From: Tenacibaculum sp. MAR_2010_89
Lineage (GTDB): Bacteria > Bacteroidota > Bacteroidia > Flavobacteriales > Flavobacteriaceae
Assembly: GCF_900105985.1 (NCBI RefSeq)
Contig: NZ_FNUB01000005.1
Location: 2,728,001 to 2,792,000 of the forward strand
Reading direction: 5' to 3'
Length of the DNA: 64,000 bases
The notes under the pieces are model-generated. The model worked only from the letters and a program-made list of their open reading frames with translations. It was not told where the DNA came from and made no database searches. Positions 17,101 through 25,191 of this stretch are shown one piece after another; positions within the stretch are counted from its first letter, which is position 1, and every line of letters begins with the position of its first letter. A program made the position numbers and the translations under genes.

Positions 17101-18554
17101 CCAAAAGATGTCGCTGAACCACTTATTTCAAGATCACCATAAACTGTCCAAACAATAGTACCTGCAAGTTCATTATCGTTTATAAATTGAGCCTTTATGC
17201 CTATAGATTCTTCATCATCATAACTTAAAAAGAAATTTCCTTTAACCAAATAAGGTACTTTAGCTTCATCATCCCACTTTCTTGTCCATCCACTATTAGG
17301 AGACAATGCTTTTTGCTTTATAAAAAAATAATTAGGAGTACCATCATACACTTCTAACTTCCAATTAGTATAATCAGAAGCTGTTTGTATAGGGCCATCT
17401 GGTTGAATTGTTACTGCCTTTTTAACTGTTTTAGCATTTAAATCAGCAGCTCCTTCAGTTACTACTCCCCTACCATAAAATGGAGCACCAAAACAAATTT
17501 TATTTTTTGGGACACCATTATCTACTAATTTTTGTAGAGTTGCTTGCCAATTAAAAAAAGAAACTTCTGCATTTGCATATGGATATACTGGTGCATTATG
17601 CCCAGCTTTGTTTGACCAACCACCATTCATATCATAGGTCATCATATTAAAGTAATCCATTGAATTAGATAATTTATTCCAATTAAAACCATCTAATTTC
17701 CTTGGGTCAGCTGACATGGCAGATGTAATTAATTTATCAGGGCCTATAGCTACTCTAATTTCTTCTACTAAGTTCTCAAAATTAGCAAAATCGGCTTGTG
17801 TACCTGTAAAGTTCATACCTGAGTATGGCCCAGGATATTCCCAATCTAAATCAATACCATCAAAACCAGTAGCAATAAGTTTTTTACAATCTTCAATAAA
17901 TCTTGCTCTCTTTACTGGATCAGCAGCCATTTCTGGAAAATGCTTACACATACTCCATCCTCCAATAGAAGCCATAACTTTTACTCCTTTTTGATGCGCT
18001 AGTTCAAGTAAACCAGGAGCACCACTTTCCTTGTGTAACGGTAAAGGTAATGGCCCACTTAACCCCCAAGTAGGATGCGTCCAAGTAGTTCCTTCCAATT
18101 CAACTTGGAACCCTTGAGCTTCTGCTCTTCTTTTTGCATCTGCGTTTATATGCTGTAAAGGATCTATTTCTCCAAATAATATATGCATATCCCAACTACT
18201 ATAAATATCTTTCATAAAAATATCATTAGGCGCTTGTGTAGCTCCACTTTGATATATCTGCTTATTTCTATGATCACCACTATGTAGTGAACCATCATTA
18301 GCAACTCCAAAAAATGAATAATTTAAGATCGTATATTTAGAGTAATCAATATTTAGATGCGTTAAAGCACCTTGTCCAGGAATTCCGGCTGTTGTTGTTT
18401 TCCATGCATCCCAATTTGTTATATAACCTATAACTTGTTTTTGATGATTTGACGTTGTTGCTGTTCCACCTGTGTTTACTTGTGAAAACAAGAATGTAGT
18501 CATTAGAAGAAAAACTATTGATAGTTTTTCTCGAACGAATGAGAAGGGTTTCAT
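14196..18554 (-). CDS. Secreted double-GH18 chitinase with T9SS sorting domain (ChiA-like)
   Basis: 1452 residues. A signal peptide (1-25) is followed by a GH18 domain (~40-495) with the catalytic motif DGIDLDWE (E239). The middle holds four Ig-like repeats (~515-605, 610-702, 768-860, 930-1018) and two Trp-rich carbohydrate-binding modules of CBM5/12 type (~705-763 and 863-926). A second GH18 domain (~1020-1350) has DGLDIDLE (E1143). The last ~80 residues are a type A T9SS C-terminal signal (motifs around FSNPV, IEVFDINGAVV, LKSGLYF), so the enzyme is expected to cross the outer membrane by T9SS. The layout parallels the two-GH18 ChiA of Flavobacterium johnsoniae, a major extracellular chitinase; exo/endo division between the two domains is inference. 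The Ig repeats are also similar at the DNA level. Confidence 0.95.
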   Translation of the reverse strand: MKPFSFVREKLSIVFLLMTTFLFSQVNTGGTATTSNHQKQVIGYITNWDAWKTTTAGIPGQGALTHLNIDYSKYTILNYSFFGVANDGSLHSGDHRNKQIYQSGATQAPNDIFMKDIYSSWDMHILFGEIDPLQHINADAKRRAEAQGFQVELEGTTWTHPTWGLSGPLPLPLHKESGAPGLLELAHQKGVKVMASIGGWSMCKHFPEMAADPVKRARFIEDCKKLIATGFDGIDLDWEYPGPYSGMNFTGTQADFANFENLVEEIRVAIGPDKLITSAMSADPRKLDGFNWNKLSNSMDYFNMMTYDMNGGWSNKAGHNAPVYPYANAEVSFFNWQATLQKLVDNGVPKNKICFGAPFYGRGVVTEGAADLNAKTVKKAVTIQPDGPIQTASDYTNWKLEVYDGTPNYFFIKQKALSPNSGWTRKWDDEAKVPYLVKGNFFLSYDDEESIGIKAQFINDNELAGTIVWTVYGDLEISGSATSFGTKLKRWSNVKSPLVNKMNEVFANGGTGGNTSPSVSITSPSNNATYAEGDTVTIKANASDSDGTISKVEFFNGSTKLGEDTTLPYEFTLENIVAGNYTLTAKATDNDNAVSTSSIVTIVANGAGENLPPIVSITSPTDDAIFNEGETIEVKVDATDSDGTISKVEFFNGSTKLGEDVTSPYSYNIVNSLVGTYTLTAKATDDKNLSATSSVITVKVNGGTVDNCSGIADWSATITYNGGENVKYKNVNYQAKWWTKNQTPDTHTGDGQPWKKIKDCTGTGGGDNVSPTVNITSPSTNATFKEGATVEITASASDSDGTVNKVVFFNGTTKLGEDTTSPYSYTITNALEGTYTLTAKATDDKNASTTSIVVQVKIEKDNTGGTGCDGVTQYAAGTSYNQNQEVQNGGDKFKCNVAGWCSSAAAWAYAPGTGAHWQDAWAKVGSCSSGSSPEVSITSPVSGAVYTVGGSITINASATDDGSISKVEFFNGTTKLGEDTSSPYSYTVANAQAGKYILTAKATDNENNSTTSSSVVISDGTQTPISGKILVGYWHNFDNGSTIPKLRDVSSNWDVVCVAFAEPKTGSKSDMKFSPFSIYGGNINEFKNDVAILQGRGQKVLISIGGANAHVELNNETDKNEFVASMTSIINTYGFDGLDIDLEGNSLSLNSGDTDFRNPTTPKIVNLIQGTKEVINNVGASKFTLSMAPETAYVQGAYGNYSGIFGAYLPVIHALRDQMDYIHVQHYNTGSMFGRDGKIYQPATADFHVAMAEMLITGFKVAQTGLNFPGLRSNQVAIGLPAEPRAAGSGYTSEAIVQQALDYLIKGTSYPNRTYTTSTTYPEFRGLMTWSINWDLANNSTFSTSHKAYFDSLGQQLRKSLTTKQVLSEEEVKVFSNPVINNLIIVDLNMREANINSEIEVFDINGAVVFREKTNLNTSKKVFNVSSLKSGLYFYSYKRNNKKHIGKFIKTN
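16597..16927. repeat. Near-identical DNA repeats within the chitinase Ig-like domains
   Basis: A 43-nt block at 16597-16639 recurs identically at 16885-16927, one Ig-like domain apart. More diverged copies of the same block occur near 16120-16160 and 15620-15660. This is the footprint of recent intragenic duplication or recombination. Confidence 0.8.
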
Positions 18555-18819
18555 AAAGTTTTTAGTTTTTAAATTAATTTCTTTTTAAGCTATAGTTTAT
18601 TGATAGCATCAAAAAAAAAAATCGACAAACAACTCGAAAACAACACTCTATTACACTTTTTTATTCACGAATACTTTTATATATTCTAATTTTTATTGTA
18701 AATTTTTTCTAATATTCACCTCTGTAATTTATTAACAATAAACTAAGTAAAATTATCATTAAATTTTGATTATCAATTCTTTATATGTAGTTTTAGAAAA
18801 ACTAACTAAATTTAAAAAA
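18555..18819. other. Divergent intergenic region, no gene seen
   Basis: 265 bp between the divergently transcribed chitinase and small membrane-protein genes. It contains an A-run of 11 at 18611-18621 and is very AT-rich. I found no exact TAnnTTTG box at the usual distance for either gene and no hairpin. Confidence 0.5.
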
Positions 18820-19251
18820 ATGACAAATTCAAACAAACCTAATATTCTTTTTTGGATTATTGGTATTATAGCTCTCTTATGGAACGCTATGGGTGTTAAT
18901 GCGTATATTCAACAAGCCTATAAAACAGATGCTTTTAAAGCCATGTATGAAGAGGAACATTTAGAAATCGTACTAAACACTCCTTCATGGGTAATGGCAG
19001 CTTTTGCATTAGCTGTTTTTGGAGGTTTATTAGGTTGTATTTTACTCTTATTAAGAAAAAAACTAGCCTTAATTGTATTTTTAATTTCATTAATAGCTAT
19101 AATTATTCAAATGACTTATAATGTATTTTTAAGTAAAGCTCTTGAAGTTTACGGACCTGGTGTAGTAATAATGCCCATTATGGTAATCGTAGTTGCAGTA
19201 TTCTTATATTTTTATACTAAAAAAAGTATTGATCGAGGCTGGATATCTTAA
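18820..19251 (+). CDS. Uncharacterised four-helix membrane protein
   Basis: 143 residues from the ATG; the frame also extends back to a TTG at 18766, but the ATG gives the natural N-terminus ahead of the first helix. About four hydrophobic segments are visible (residues ~10-28, ~52-73, ~80-98, ~107-128), with a conserved-looking YGPG motif before the last one. Similar proteins are common in Flavobacteriia and often carry an unsupported 'sugar transporter' label. No operon partner. Function unknown. Confidence 0.75.
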   Translation: MTNSNKPNILFWIIGIIALLWNAMGVNAYIQQAYKTDAFKAMYEEEHLEIVLNTPSWVMAAFALAVFGGLLGCILLLLRKKLALIVFLISLIAIIIQMTYNVFLSKALEVYGPGVVIMPIMVIVVAVFLYFYTKKSIDRGWIS

Positions 19252-19270
19252 ATAAAAAATAACTTATAAT

Positions 19271-19302
19271 AAAAAAACAGTAATTAAATTACTGTTTTTT
19301 TA
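19271..19302. terminator. Bidirectional intrinsic terminator
   Basis: A perfect A-run/ACAGTAATT/AATTACTGT/T-run hairpin between two convergent genes serves both. Confidence 0.8.
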
Positions 19303-19340
19303 TTGATAAAAGATGCCATTATAGATTAAATACTAAACAA

Positions 19341-19961
19341 CTATTTACCAAATAAATCATTTTTTATTTTTGGAAGCTCCAACTCATATTTAACCACAAC
19401 TGTTCTAATTATAATAATCACTGTTGCTGATATAATAAAGTGAATATCTTCATTTATATTAAAGTAACCAAGTATTAAATACACTACACCACCAGCTAAG
19501 CAAGCAGATGCATATATTTCCTTTTTAAAAATTAAAGGTACCTTTCTTGTTAAAACATCTCTAATTACACCTCCAAAAACTGCTGAAACCATTCCCATTA
19601 CTAAAGCTATAAATGGGTGTAAATTATATGATAATCCTTTTTGTAAGCCCAATAAAGTAAAAACGCTTATACCAATTGTATCAAACAAAAACATAGTTTT
19701 TCGCAAGGGTGCTATTCTACTTCTAAATAAAAAAGTTATAGCAACAGCTGTTAAAATTGTCCATATATAATTTATATCTCCAATCCAGTTTATAGGGTGC
19801 GCATTTATTAGTACATCACGTACCATACCTCCTCCAACTGCAGTTACAAAAGCAATAATAATAACTCCAAAAACATCAAAATCTTTCTTTAATGCAACCA
19901 GAGCTCCACTTATAGCAAAAGCAAACGTACCAATGATATCTATTGCATAAATTATATTCAT
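19341..19961 (-). CDS. TRIC-type cation channel / UPF0126 membrane protein
   Basis: 206 residues with about seven membrane helices arranged as two repeats, each with a glycine-rich loop followed by RDVL (GGGMVRDVL and GGVIRDVL). This is the signature of the bacterial trimeric intracellular cation (TRIC) channel family, also called UPF0126/YadS. It is expected in the inner membrane as a monovalent cation channel; the physiological role in bacteria is unclear. Its ATG lies one base after the helicase stop (TAA-A-ATG), so the two genes are co-transcribed and probably translationally coupled. Confidence 0.85.
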   Translation of the reverse strand: MNIIYAIDIIGTFAFAISGALVALKKDFDVFGVIIIAFVTAVGGGMVRDVLINAHPINWIGDINYIWTILTAVAITFLFRSRIAPLRKTMFLFDTIGISVFTLLGLQKGLSYNLHPFIALVMGMVSAVFGGVIRDVLTRKVPLIFKKEIYASACLAGGVVYLILGYFNINEDIHFIISATVIIIIRTVVVKYELELPKIKNDLFGK

Positions 19962-19962
19962 T

Positions 19963-21081
19963 TTAAATTGTAATTTCAGAAATTCTTATCTGTAACAATC
20001 TTTCAACCTCTTTAATACGACTTCTTTCATTTTTAAGAATCAAAGTTAAAGAAACTCCTTTCTTACCAGCTCTTGCTGTTCTTCCACTTCTATGCGTATA
20101 ATACTCTAGTTTTTCTGGTAATTGATGATGAATAACAAACCCTAAATTTTGTACATCTATACCTCTAGCTGCTACATCAGTTGAAACTAATATTTGTAAA
20201 TTTTCTTTTTTAAATGCACGCATAACTTTATCACGCTCCTTTTGTTGCATATCTCCTTCTAAAGCTTCTACAGAAAAACCTTCTTCTTTCAATTCTTTTG
20301 TTAGTTTTTGAGCACCTGCTTTTGTTCTTGAAAAAATGATTCCTCTTTCTGAGTTTCTTCTTTCTATGAACTTAACAATTAAATTTACTTTTTCAGGAAT
20401 TGTGGTTTCAACAAACTGATGAGTGATATTAGCATTTACTAATGAGTTTTTATTCACCTCTACTTGTTTTGCTGAGGCATTCATATATTTTTTTATAATA
20501 CTTCTTATTTCATCTGGCATAGTTGCTGAAAACAACCATGTTTTTCTTGTTCCAGAAGTATATTTTAAAATACGATTCAACTCTTCTTTAAACCCCATAC
20601 TTAGCATTTCATCAGCTTCATCAAGTACAAGTGTTTTTATATCGTTTAAATCTACCTCTCCTCTTTCTATCAAATCAATTAAACGTCCAGGAGTAGCAAT
20701 AACAATATGAGTTGTTCTTTGTAAATTTTTTATTTGGCGATCAATTTTTTCACCTCCATAAACAGCTTCTAAAAAAATTTTATCATCAACATATTTCGTA
20801 AACTTAAATAATTGTTTTTTTATTTGCTGAACCAACTCTCTAGTTGGTGATAAAATCAAAGCCTGAATAGTATTTTTTGATGCATCAATTTTATGTAAAA
20901 TAGGTAAGCCATAAGCAGCTGTTTTACCAGTACCAGTTTGAGCCAATCCTATAAAATCTGAATTATTTTCTAATAAATAAGGTATCGCTTCTTCTTGTAC
21001 TTTTGTTGGAATAGTTATTCCTAACTCTTTTAACCCCTTTACATACTCTTTTCTTATCCCTAACTCTCTAAATGTTGTCAT
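19963..21081 (-). CDS. DEAD-box RNA helicase
   Basis: 372 residues with all core motifs in order: an N-terminal Q-motif region (FRELGI, then PTKVQEEAI), motif I AQTGTGKT, PTREL, TPGR, DEAD, SAT, and in the second domain RGIIFSRT, ARGID and HRSGRTARAG. It ends soon after the second RecA domain, so it has no specific RNA-binding C-terminal extension like that of DbpA or CsdA; it fits the short RhlE-like class. Likely role: ATP-dependent RNA remodelling in ribosome assembly or mRNA decay. Its own TAnnTTTG box overlaps the end of the upstream thioesterase region. Confidence 0.92.
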   Translation of the reverse strand: MTTFRELGIRKEYVKGLKELGITIPTKVQEEAIPYLLENNSDFIGLAQTGTGKTAAYGLPILHKIDASKNTIQALILSPTRELVQQIKKQLFKFTKYVDDKIFLEAVYGGEKIDRQIKNLQRTTHIVIATPGRLIDLIERGEVDLNDIKTLVLDEADEMLSMGFKEELNRILKYTSGTRKTWLFSATMPDEIRSIIKKYMNASAKQVEVNKNSLVNANITHQFVETTIPEKVNLIVKFIERRNSERGIIFSRTKAGAQKLTKELKEEGFSVEALEGDMQQKERDKVMRAFKKENLQILVSTDVAARGIDVQNLGFVIHHQLPEKLEYYTHRSGRTARAGKKGVSLTLILKNERSRIKEVERLLQIRISEITI

Positions 21082-21101
21082 CCTTAATTTATTTATAACT
21101 G

Positions 21102-21109
21102 CAAAGATA
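21102..21109 (-). promoter_or_regulatory. -7 promoter box of the DEAD-box helicase gene
   Basis: TATCTTTG on the minus strand, 20 nt before the ATG, in the 32-bp gap after the thioesterase gene. Confidence 0.5.
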
Positions 21110-21113
21110 TTGC

Positions 21114-21506
21114 TTATTTTTTGCCTAAAAGTAAGTTTGTTATTTCTTTAGTTACCCTTTTAGGTTTTAATTTAATTGCATCAAGTAGGCAAAATGTTGT
21201 TTGCGATTTCACTAATAAAGTTTCACCTCTATACATTTCAAAATGACGAATTGACTTTATTCCCTCTGTTTTACCAACCCACGTTTTTACTATAATTTTG
21301 TCGCCTAAAACTGCTTGGTTTTTATAATCTATTTCATGTCTTACTACAAACCAAACATAATCTGGTTTAGGAATATCTTTTATTAATATTGACCAATGTT
21401 CATTAGATATTTCTTGCATCCACTGAACATATACTACATTATTTACATGATTATATTCATCTATTTCGTTAGAAGACACAACACGTTTATTCTCGTAAAA
21501 TTTCAT
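21114..21506 (-). CDS. Acyl-CoA thioesterase, hotdog fold (YbgC/4HBT family)
   Basis: 130 residues of the 4HBT hotdog family. The N-terminal part has the family pattern DEYNHVNNVVYVQWMQE, where the Asp/Glu-x-x-x-His-Val-Asn stretch contributes to the active site. The substrate is probably an acyl-CoA or acyl-ACP; the exact acyl group cannot be told. It sits upstream of the helicase gene on the same strand but each appears to have its own promoter box. Confidence 0.85.
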   Translation of the reverse strand: MKFYENKRVVSSNEIDEYNHVNNVVYVQWMQEISNEHWSILIKDIPKPDYVWFVVRHEIDYKNQAVLGDKIIVKTWVGKTEGIKSIRHFEMYRGETLLVKSQTTFCLLDAIKLKPKRVTKEITNLLLGKK

Positions 21507-21510
21507 GCAG

Positions 21511-21518
21511 CAAACTTA
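21511..21518 (-). promoter_or_regulatory. -7 promoter box of the thioesterase gene
   Basis: TAAGTTTG on the minus strand, only 4 nt before the ATG. If used, the transcript would be nearly leaderless. Confidence 0.4.
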
Positions 21519-21607
21519 CATGAATGATGTTAATATTTACTTAAATCTTATCTTCATTTTACTACTATAACATAATATTCATGATATTCGAGTACTGAAA
21601 ACTACAT

Positions 21608-22954
21608 ATGAATAAAATTACTAACAAATTTGGCACTGAAAAAATAAGTAAACTTCTTTTAAAACAGGCTATTCCTGCTTCGATAGGGATTTTAGTAATG
21701 TCTTTAAATATGATAGTTGATACAATTTTTGTTGGCCGTTGGATTAGTGTTATGGCTATTGCTGCAATTACTGTTGTTTTACCTATTGCATTTCTTATTT
21801 CTTCTATTGGAATGGGTATTGGTATTGGCGGTAGCTCTATTATATCGAGAGCTTTAGGAAAAAAAAACACATACAAAGCTTATAAAGTTTTTGGTAATCA
21901 GGTAAGCTTAACTGTTGTACTATCCCTTTCTTTTGTTTTTATTGGTACCCTTTATTGTTCTTCAATTTTAGAATTATTTGGTGCAAATGGTAACATTATA
22001 GTTCCTGCTACAGAATATTTCCATGTCATTATTTGGGGAATTCCTTTTTTAGCTTTTGCTATGATGGGAAATCCAGTAACAAGAGCTATAGGTAAACCTA
22101 ATTATGCTATGTTTACTTTAATTTTACCTGCAATAGCAAATATTTTACTAGATATCATTTTTATTAAATTTATGAATTTAGGCATGTACGGTGCTGGTTT
22201 AGCTACTTCAATTTCTTATGCTGTAAGCGGACTATTTATTTTATGGTTTTTTCTTTCAAAAAATACCGAATTAAAGATCATTCCAAAGTATTTTATTATT
22301 GACTTTTCCATTTTAAAAGAAATTGTTTCTTTAGGTGGTATTACAATAATTAGACAAGGTACTATTAGTGTTCTTGTTATCATTTTAAATTTTACATTAT
22401 TTAAATATGGGGGTGAAATATCTATAGCTATTTATGGTATAATTAATAGAGTTATGATGTTTTCACTTTTCCCTGTACTTGGGGTTACTCAAGGTTTTTT
22501 ACCTATTGCAGGTTATAATTATGGCGCTAATGATTCACAAAGAGTTAAAGAGTCTATTAAAACATCTATTATATTTGGTACAGGTATTGCTACATTTATT
22601 TTTATTTTAATAATGCTATTTCCTTCTCAGCTAGTGGGTATTTTTACAGATGATAAAGAATTATTAAACCAAACTCCAAATGCTTTAATTATTGCCTTTT
22701 TAGCAACTCCTGTAATTACTACGCAACTTATAGGGTCTGCTTATTTCCAAGCGGCAGGCAAGGCATTACCTGCATTATTATTAACTTTATTAAAACAAGG
22801 GTTTTTCTTAATTCCATTAGTATATGTTTTGCCTAAATTTTATGGTATTAATGGCGTATGGATTTCTTTTCCTATAGCAGATATTTTATCTACTCTAATT
22901 ACTTATTTTTTCTTGCAAAGAGAAATTCGTTTAAACTTAAAAATTAATAATTAA
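21608..22954 (+). CDS. MATE family efflux transporter
   Basis: 448 residues, about 12 membrane helices, with MATE features: an N-terminal AIPASIGILV helix, FVGRWI after the first loop, and a mirrored second half beginning near residue 230. These inner-membrane antiporters export drugs or cationic metabolites using Na+ or H+. It lies 60 bp upstream of the TetR regulator on the same strand, so control by that repressor is plausible but unproven. Confidence 0.9.
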   Translation: MNKITNKFGTEKISKLLLKQAIPASIGILVMSLNMIVDTIFVGRWISVMAIAAITVVLPIAFLISSIGMGIGIGGSSIISRALGKKNTYKAYKVFGNQVSLTVVLSLSFVFIGTLYCSSILELFGANGNIIVPATEYFHVIIWGIPFLAFAMMGNPVTRAIGKPNYAMFTLILPAIANILLDIIFIKFMNLGMYGAGLATSISYAVSGLFILWFFLSKNTELKIIPKYFIIDFSILKEIVSLGGITIIRQGTISVLVIILNFTLFKYGGEISIAIYGIINRVMMFSLFPVLGVTQGFLPIAGYNYGANDSQRVKESIKTSIIFGTGIATFIFILIMLFPSQLVGIFTDDKELLNQTPNALIIAFLATPVITTQLIGSAYFQAAGKALPALLLTLLKQGFFLIPLVYVLPKFYGINGVWISFPIADILSTLITYFFLQREIRLNLKINN

Positions 22955-22987
22955 CATTATCTTTTTTTATCATATTAAAAAAACTCG

Positions 22988-22995
22988 TACATTTG
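22988..22995 (+). promoter_or_regulatory. -7 promoter box of the tetR gene
   Basis: TACATTTG, 19 nt before the ATG. It overlaps the first four bases of the TetR operator-like site, which suggests autoregulation. Confidence 0.5.
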
Positions 22996-23011
22996 GAACG
23001 TTCATTTCAAT
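22992..23011 (+). promoter_or_regulatory. Operator-like site upstream of tetR
   Basis: An imperfect 20-bp palindrome (TTTGGAACG, then CATTTCAAT) matching 15 of 20 positions of the perfect palindrome in front of the dehydrogenase gene. It lies on the promoter box and ends 3 nt before the start codon. Confidence 0.6.
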
Positions 23012-23014
23012 TAA

Positions 23015-23593
23015 ATGCCAAAAGTAGAAACCTTTAATAAAGAAGTTGTAATAAAACAAGCTACTGAAGTTTTTCATCGGAAAAGCTACAGCTTAACGTC
23101 TATGCAAGATCTAGTAGATGCAACTGGCTTAAACCGATCTAGTATTTATAATACTTTTGGTAGCAAGCTAGATTTATATACAGTTTGTTTAAAAAGTTAT
23201 CAAACTAACTTTAAATGTAGTATAGAAAATATTTTAAAGAATATTAATTCACCTCTTAAAGCAATTGAAGCTATTTTTATATTAAATATTAAGCAAAATA
23301 AGAATAATAAAAATATAGGTTGCTTAATTAATAATTGTACTTCAGAAATGGCCAATCAAGAAGTTACAATTCAAAAGTTCTTAGATAATAATCATAAAAG
23401 CATGATTAAATTATTTCAAGATTTTATTGAAAAAGGGCAACAAGAAGGTTCTATCAACAAAAATAATACTGCATATGAATATGCTTTATATTTATTAAAC
23501 TCTATTCAAGGTTTAAGTATTTCTGGAATTTTAATGAACAATTGTAAACAATTAGAAAGTATAGTTAAAACAACCCTTTCTACATTAAAATAA
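23015..23593 (+). CDS. TetR/AcrR family transcriptional repressor
   Basis: 192 residues. An N-terminal TetR helix-turn-helix (residues ~10-55) shows the family pattern FHRKSYSLTSMQDLVDATGLNRSSIYNTFGSK. The C-terminal ligand-binding part contains conserved-type Cys residues near GCLINN, as in the AcrR-like regulators that sense electrophiles; the ligand is unknown. Two palindromic sites, one at its own promoter and one directly before the next gene, are likely its operators. It probably controls itself and the adjacent short-chain dehydrogenase. Confidence 0.9.
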   Translation: MPKVETFNKEVVIKQATEVFHRKSYSLTSMQDLVDATGLNRSSIYNTFGSKLDLYTVCLKSYQTNFKCSIENILKNINSPLKAIEAIFILNIKQNKNNKNIGCLINNCTSEMANQEVTIQKFLDNNHKSMIKLFQDFIEKGQQEGSINKNNTAYEYALYLLNSIQGLSISGILMNNCKQLESIVKTTLSTLK

Positions 23594-23607
23594 TTTTTTT
23601 TAACCTA

Positions 23608-23629
23608 ATTTGAAACGAACGTTTCAAAT
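23608..23629 (+). promoter_or_regulatory. Perfect palindromic operator upstream of the dehydrogenase gene
   Basis: A perfect 22-bp palindrome with arms ATTTGAAACG and CGTTTCAAAT separated by AA, located 14 bp after the tetR gene's downstream gap and 13 bp before the dehydrogenase ATG. Its similarity to the site at the tetR promoter identifies it as the likely TetR operator. Confidence 0.7.
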
Positions 23630-23642
23630 AAAACAAATAAAA

Positions 23643-24393
23643 ATGAATAAATTACAAAACAAAGTAGCCGTAATAACAGGTGCAAATAGTGGAATTGGAT
23701 TAGCAACTGCTAAATTATTCTTAAAGAATGGTGCTAAAGTTGTACTAGCAGGTAGAAGAGAAGATGCTTTAAATGAAGCTACAAATGGCTTATCTGGCGA
23801 CTTTATAACTGTTGTTGCTGACGTATCTAAAGATGAAGATAACATAACACTAATTAAAAAAGCTGTTGAAAAGTATGGAAACATAGATGTATTATATTTA
23901 AATGCAGGAGTTGCACCTCTTGCTACAACAACAGACATTACAACAGCACATTATAATGAGGTTTTTTGATATAAATGTTAAAGGCCCGATTTTAGCAACT
24001 AAAGAAGCTTTACCACATATGAATGATAATGGAAGTATACTATTTACTAACTCTATTGTACATCAAAAAGGCTTTGATGGTTTATCAGTGTACTCAGCTA
24101 GTAAGGGAGCCTTAAGAGCCTATGCTAGAGTATTAACATCTGAGGTTAAATCTAGAGGAATTCGTGTAAACTCAATTGCCCCTGGTCCTATTGATACACC
24201 TATTTATGGAAAAATGAACTTACCACAAGATGTTGTAGAAGAAATGGGGAAAGGTTTTGCTAGCCAAGTACCTTTAGGCAGATTTGGAACTTCTGAAGAA
24301 ATTGCTAATACAGCTTTATTTTTGGCTTCAGAAGACGCTTCATATATTAATGGAGTTGAACTAGAAGTGGATGGTGGCTTAAGTCAAATATAA
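23643..24393 (+). pseudogene. Short-chain dehydrogenase/reductase, interrupted by a single-base frameshift
   Basis: An SDR oxidoreductase with the NAD(P)-binding TGANSGIG at residues 12-19, NAG near 89, a YSASK active-site motif about residue 150, and a C-terminal GGLSQI. The frame breaks in a run of six T at 23962-23967: removing one T continues NEVF straight into DINVKGPI. The ATG-to-stop span is 751 bp, and 750 would give exactly 249 residues, the normal SDR length. It is either a recent inactivation, a phase-variable T-run, or a sequencing error. A TetR operator lies directly upstream. The substrate is unknown. Confidence 0.85.
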
Positions 24394-24401
24394 TAATAAA
24401 T

Positions 24402-24434
24402 AAAAAAGCTGAGATTATATCTCAGCTTTTTTTA
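24402..24434. terminator. Bidirectional intrinsic terminator
   Basis: AAAAAAGCTGAGA / TCTCAGCTTTTTTT hairpin between the dehydrogenase gene and the convergent DUF2461 gene. Confidence 0.8.
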
Positions 24435-25103
24435 TAGTATTGACTCTCCATTTAAATTTGTAGTAAGTATATCACTCATTAAATTAAAATAAGGTCTAAG
24501 AGTTTTAAAGGAAGCATCTATTTCGTTTAAAAAGTTTTTAGACATGACTTCTTTATCTGTAAACCTTCTAATAGCTACAAAACCTTTCTTTTTAATTAAA
24601 TCTATTGATTCATGTTCTTTATCAAATCCTTTAGGAGCAGTCTTTAGTTCATCTCCTTCTAATTTCCCTCCAAAATATTTTATAAAGTTTTCTTCAGCAA
24701 GTATTTCTCTTATTTCAGAAGCATCTAATTCAAACTCTTTACGGATTCTAAATAAATCTTCTTTTTCTGGTTGCCAAAAGCCTCCTCCTAAAACTGTATC
24801 TCCAGGCTTAACTTGTAAAAAGTACCCTCCTCTTAATTCTTTACCTTTTCTTGAATAGGAAACTGCAAAACGAGGATTATAAGGTGTTTTATCTTTTGAA
24901 AAACGCACATCTCTATATATTCTATATACTTTTTGCTTTTCAATCTCATCATGTAACTCTAGGTTTTGATTTATCTCAGTAAATAATTCTTTCGCATTAT
25001 TCAAGGAAAGGTCATACACTTTTTTATTTTCTGCAAACCAATCTCGGTTATTATTATTTTCTAAATCTTGTAAAAATTGAAAAGTTTTTTTTTCGAATTG
25101 CAT
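24432..25103 (-). CDS. DUF2461 family protein
   Basis: 223 residues matching the DUF2461 (TIGR02453) pattern: an N-terminal FLQDLENNNNRDWFAENK, a central YRIYRDVRFSKDKTPYNP, and GGGFW. The family is widespread and its biochemical role is unknown. No signal peptide, so cytoplasmic. It is a single gene between terminators. Confidence 0.9.
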   Translation of the reverse strand: MQFEKKTFQFLQDLENNNNRDWFAENKKVYDLSLNNAKELFTEINQNLELHDEIEKQKVYRIYRDVRFSKDKTPYNPRFAVSYSRKGKELRGGYFLQVKPGDTVLGGGFWQPEKEDLFRIRKEFELDASEIREILAEENFIKYFGGKLEGDELKTAPKGFDKEHESIDLIKKKGFVAIRRFTDKEVMSKNFLNEIDASFKTLRPYFNLMSDILTTNLNGESIL

Positions 25104-25130
25104 CTAACTAAAATTTGATTTAAATATACA

Positions 25131-25163
25131 AAAAAACCCTATAGAAAATATTTCAATAGGGTT
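25131..25163 (-). terminator. Intrinsic terminator of ychF
   Basis: AACCCTAT/ATAGGGTT stem followed on the minus strand by a T-run, just downstream of the ychF stop. Confidence 0.75.
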
Positions 25164-25191
25164 AATTATATATGTTTAATTTAACTATGTT

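Noticed and set aside
18766..18819. TTG-started N-terminal extension of the small membrane protein
   Set aside because: The ATG at 18820 gives a natural start; the extension has no recognisable feature.
23608..23629. Intrinsic terminator after tetR
   Set aside because: The palindrome lacks a T-run after it, has almost no loop, and matches the site at the tetR promoter, so it is better read as an operator.
23902..24393. Separate 163-residue protein starting upstream of the dehydrogenase C-terminal half
   Set aside because: Its first ~20 residues are an out-of-frame reading of the dehydrogenase; the rest is the frameshifted C-terminal half of the same gene.
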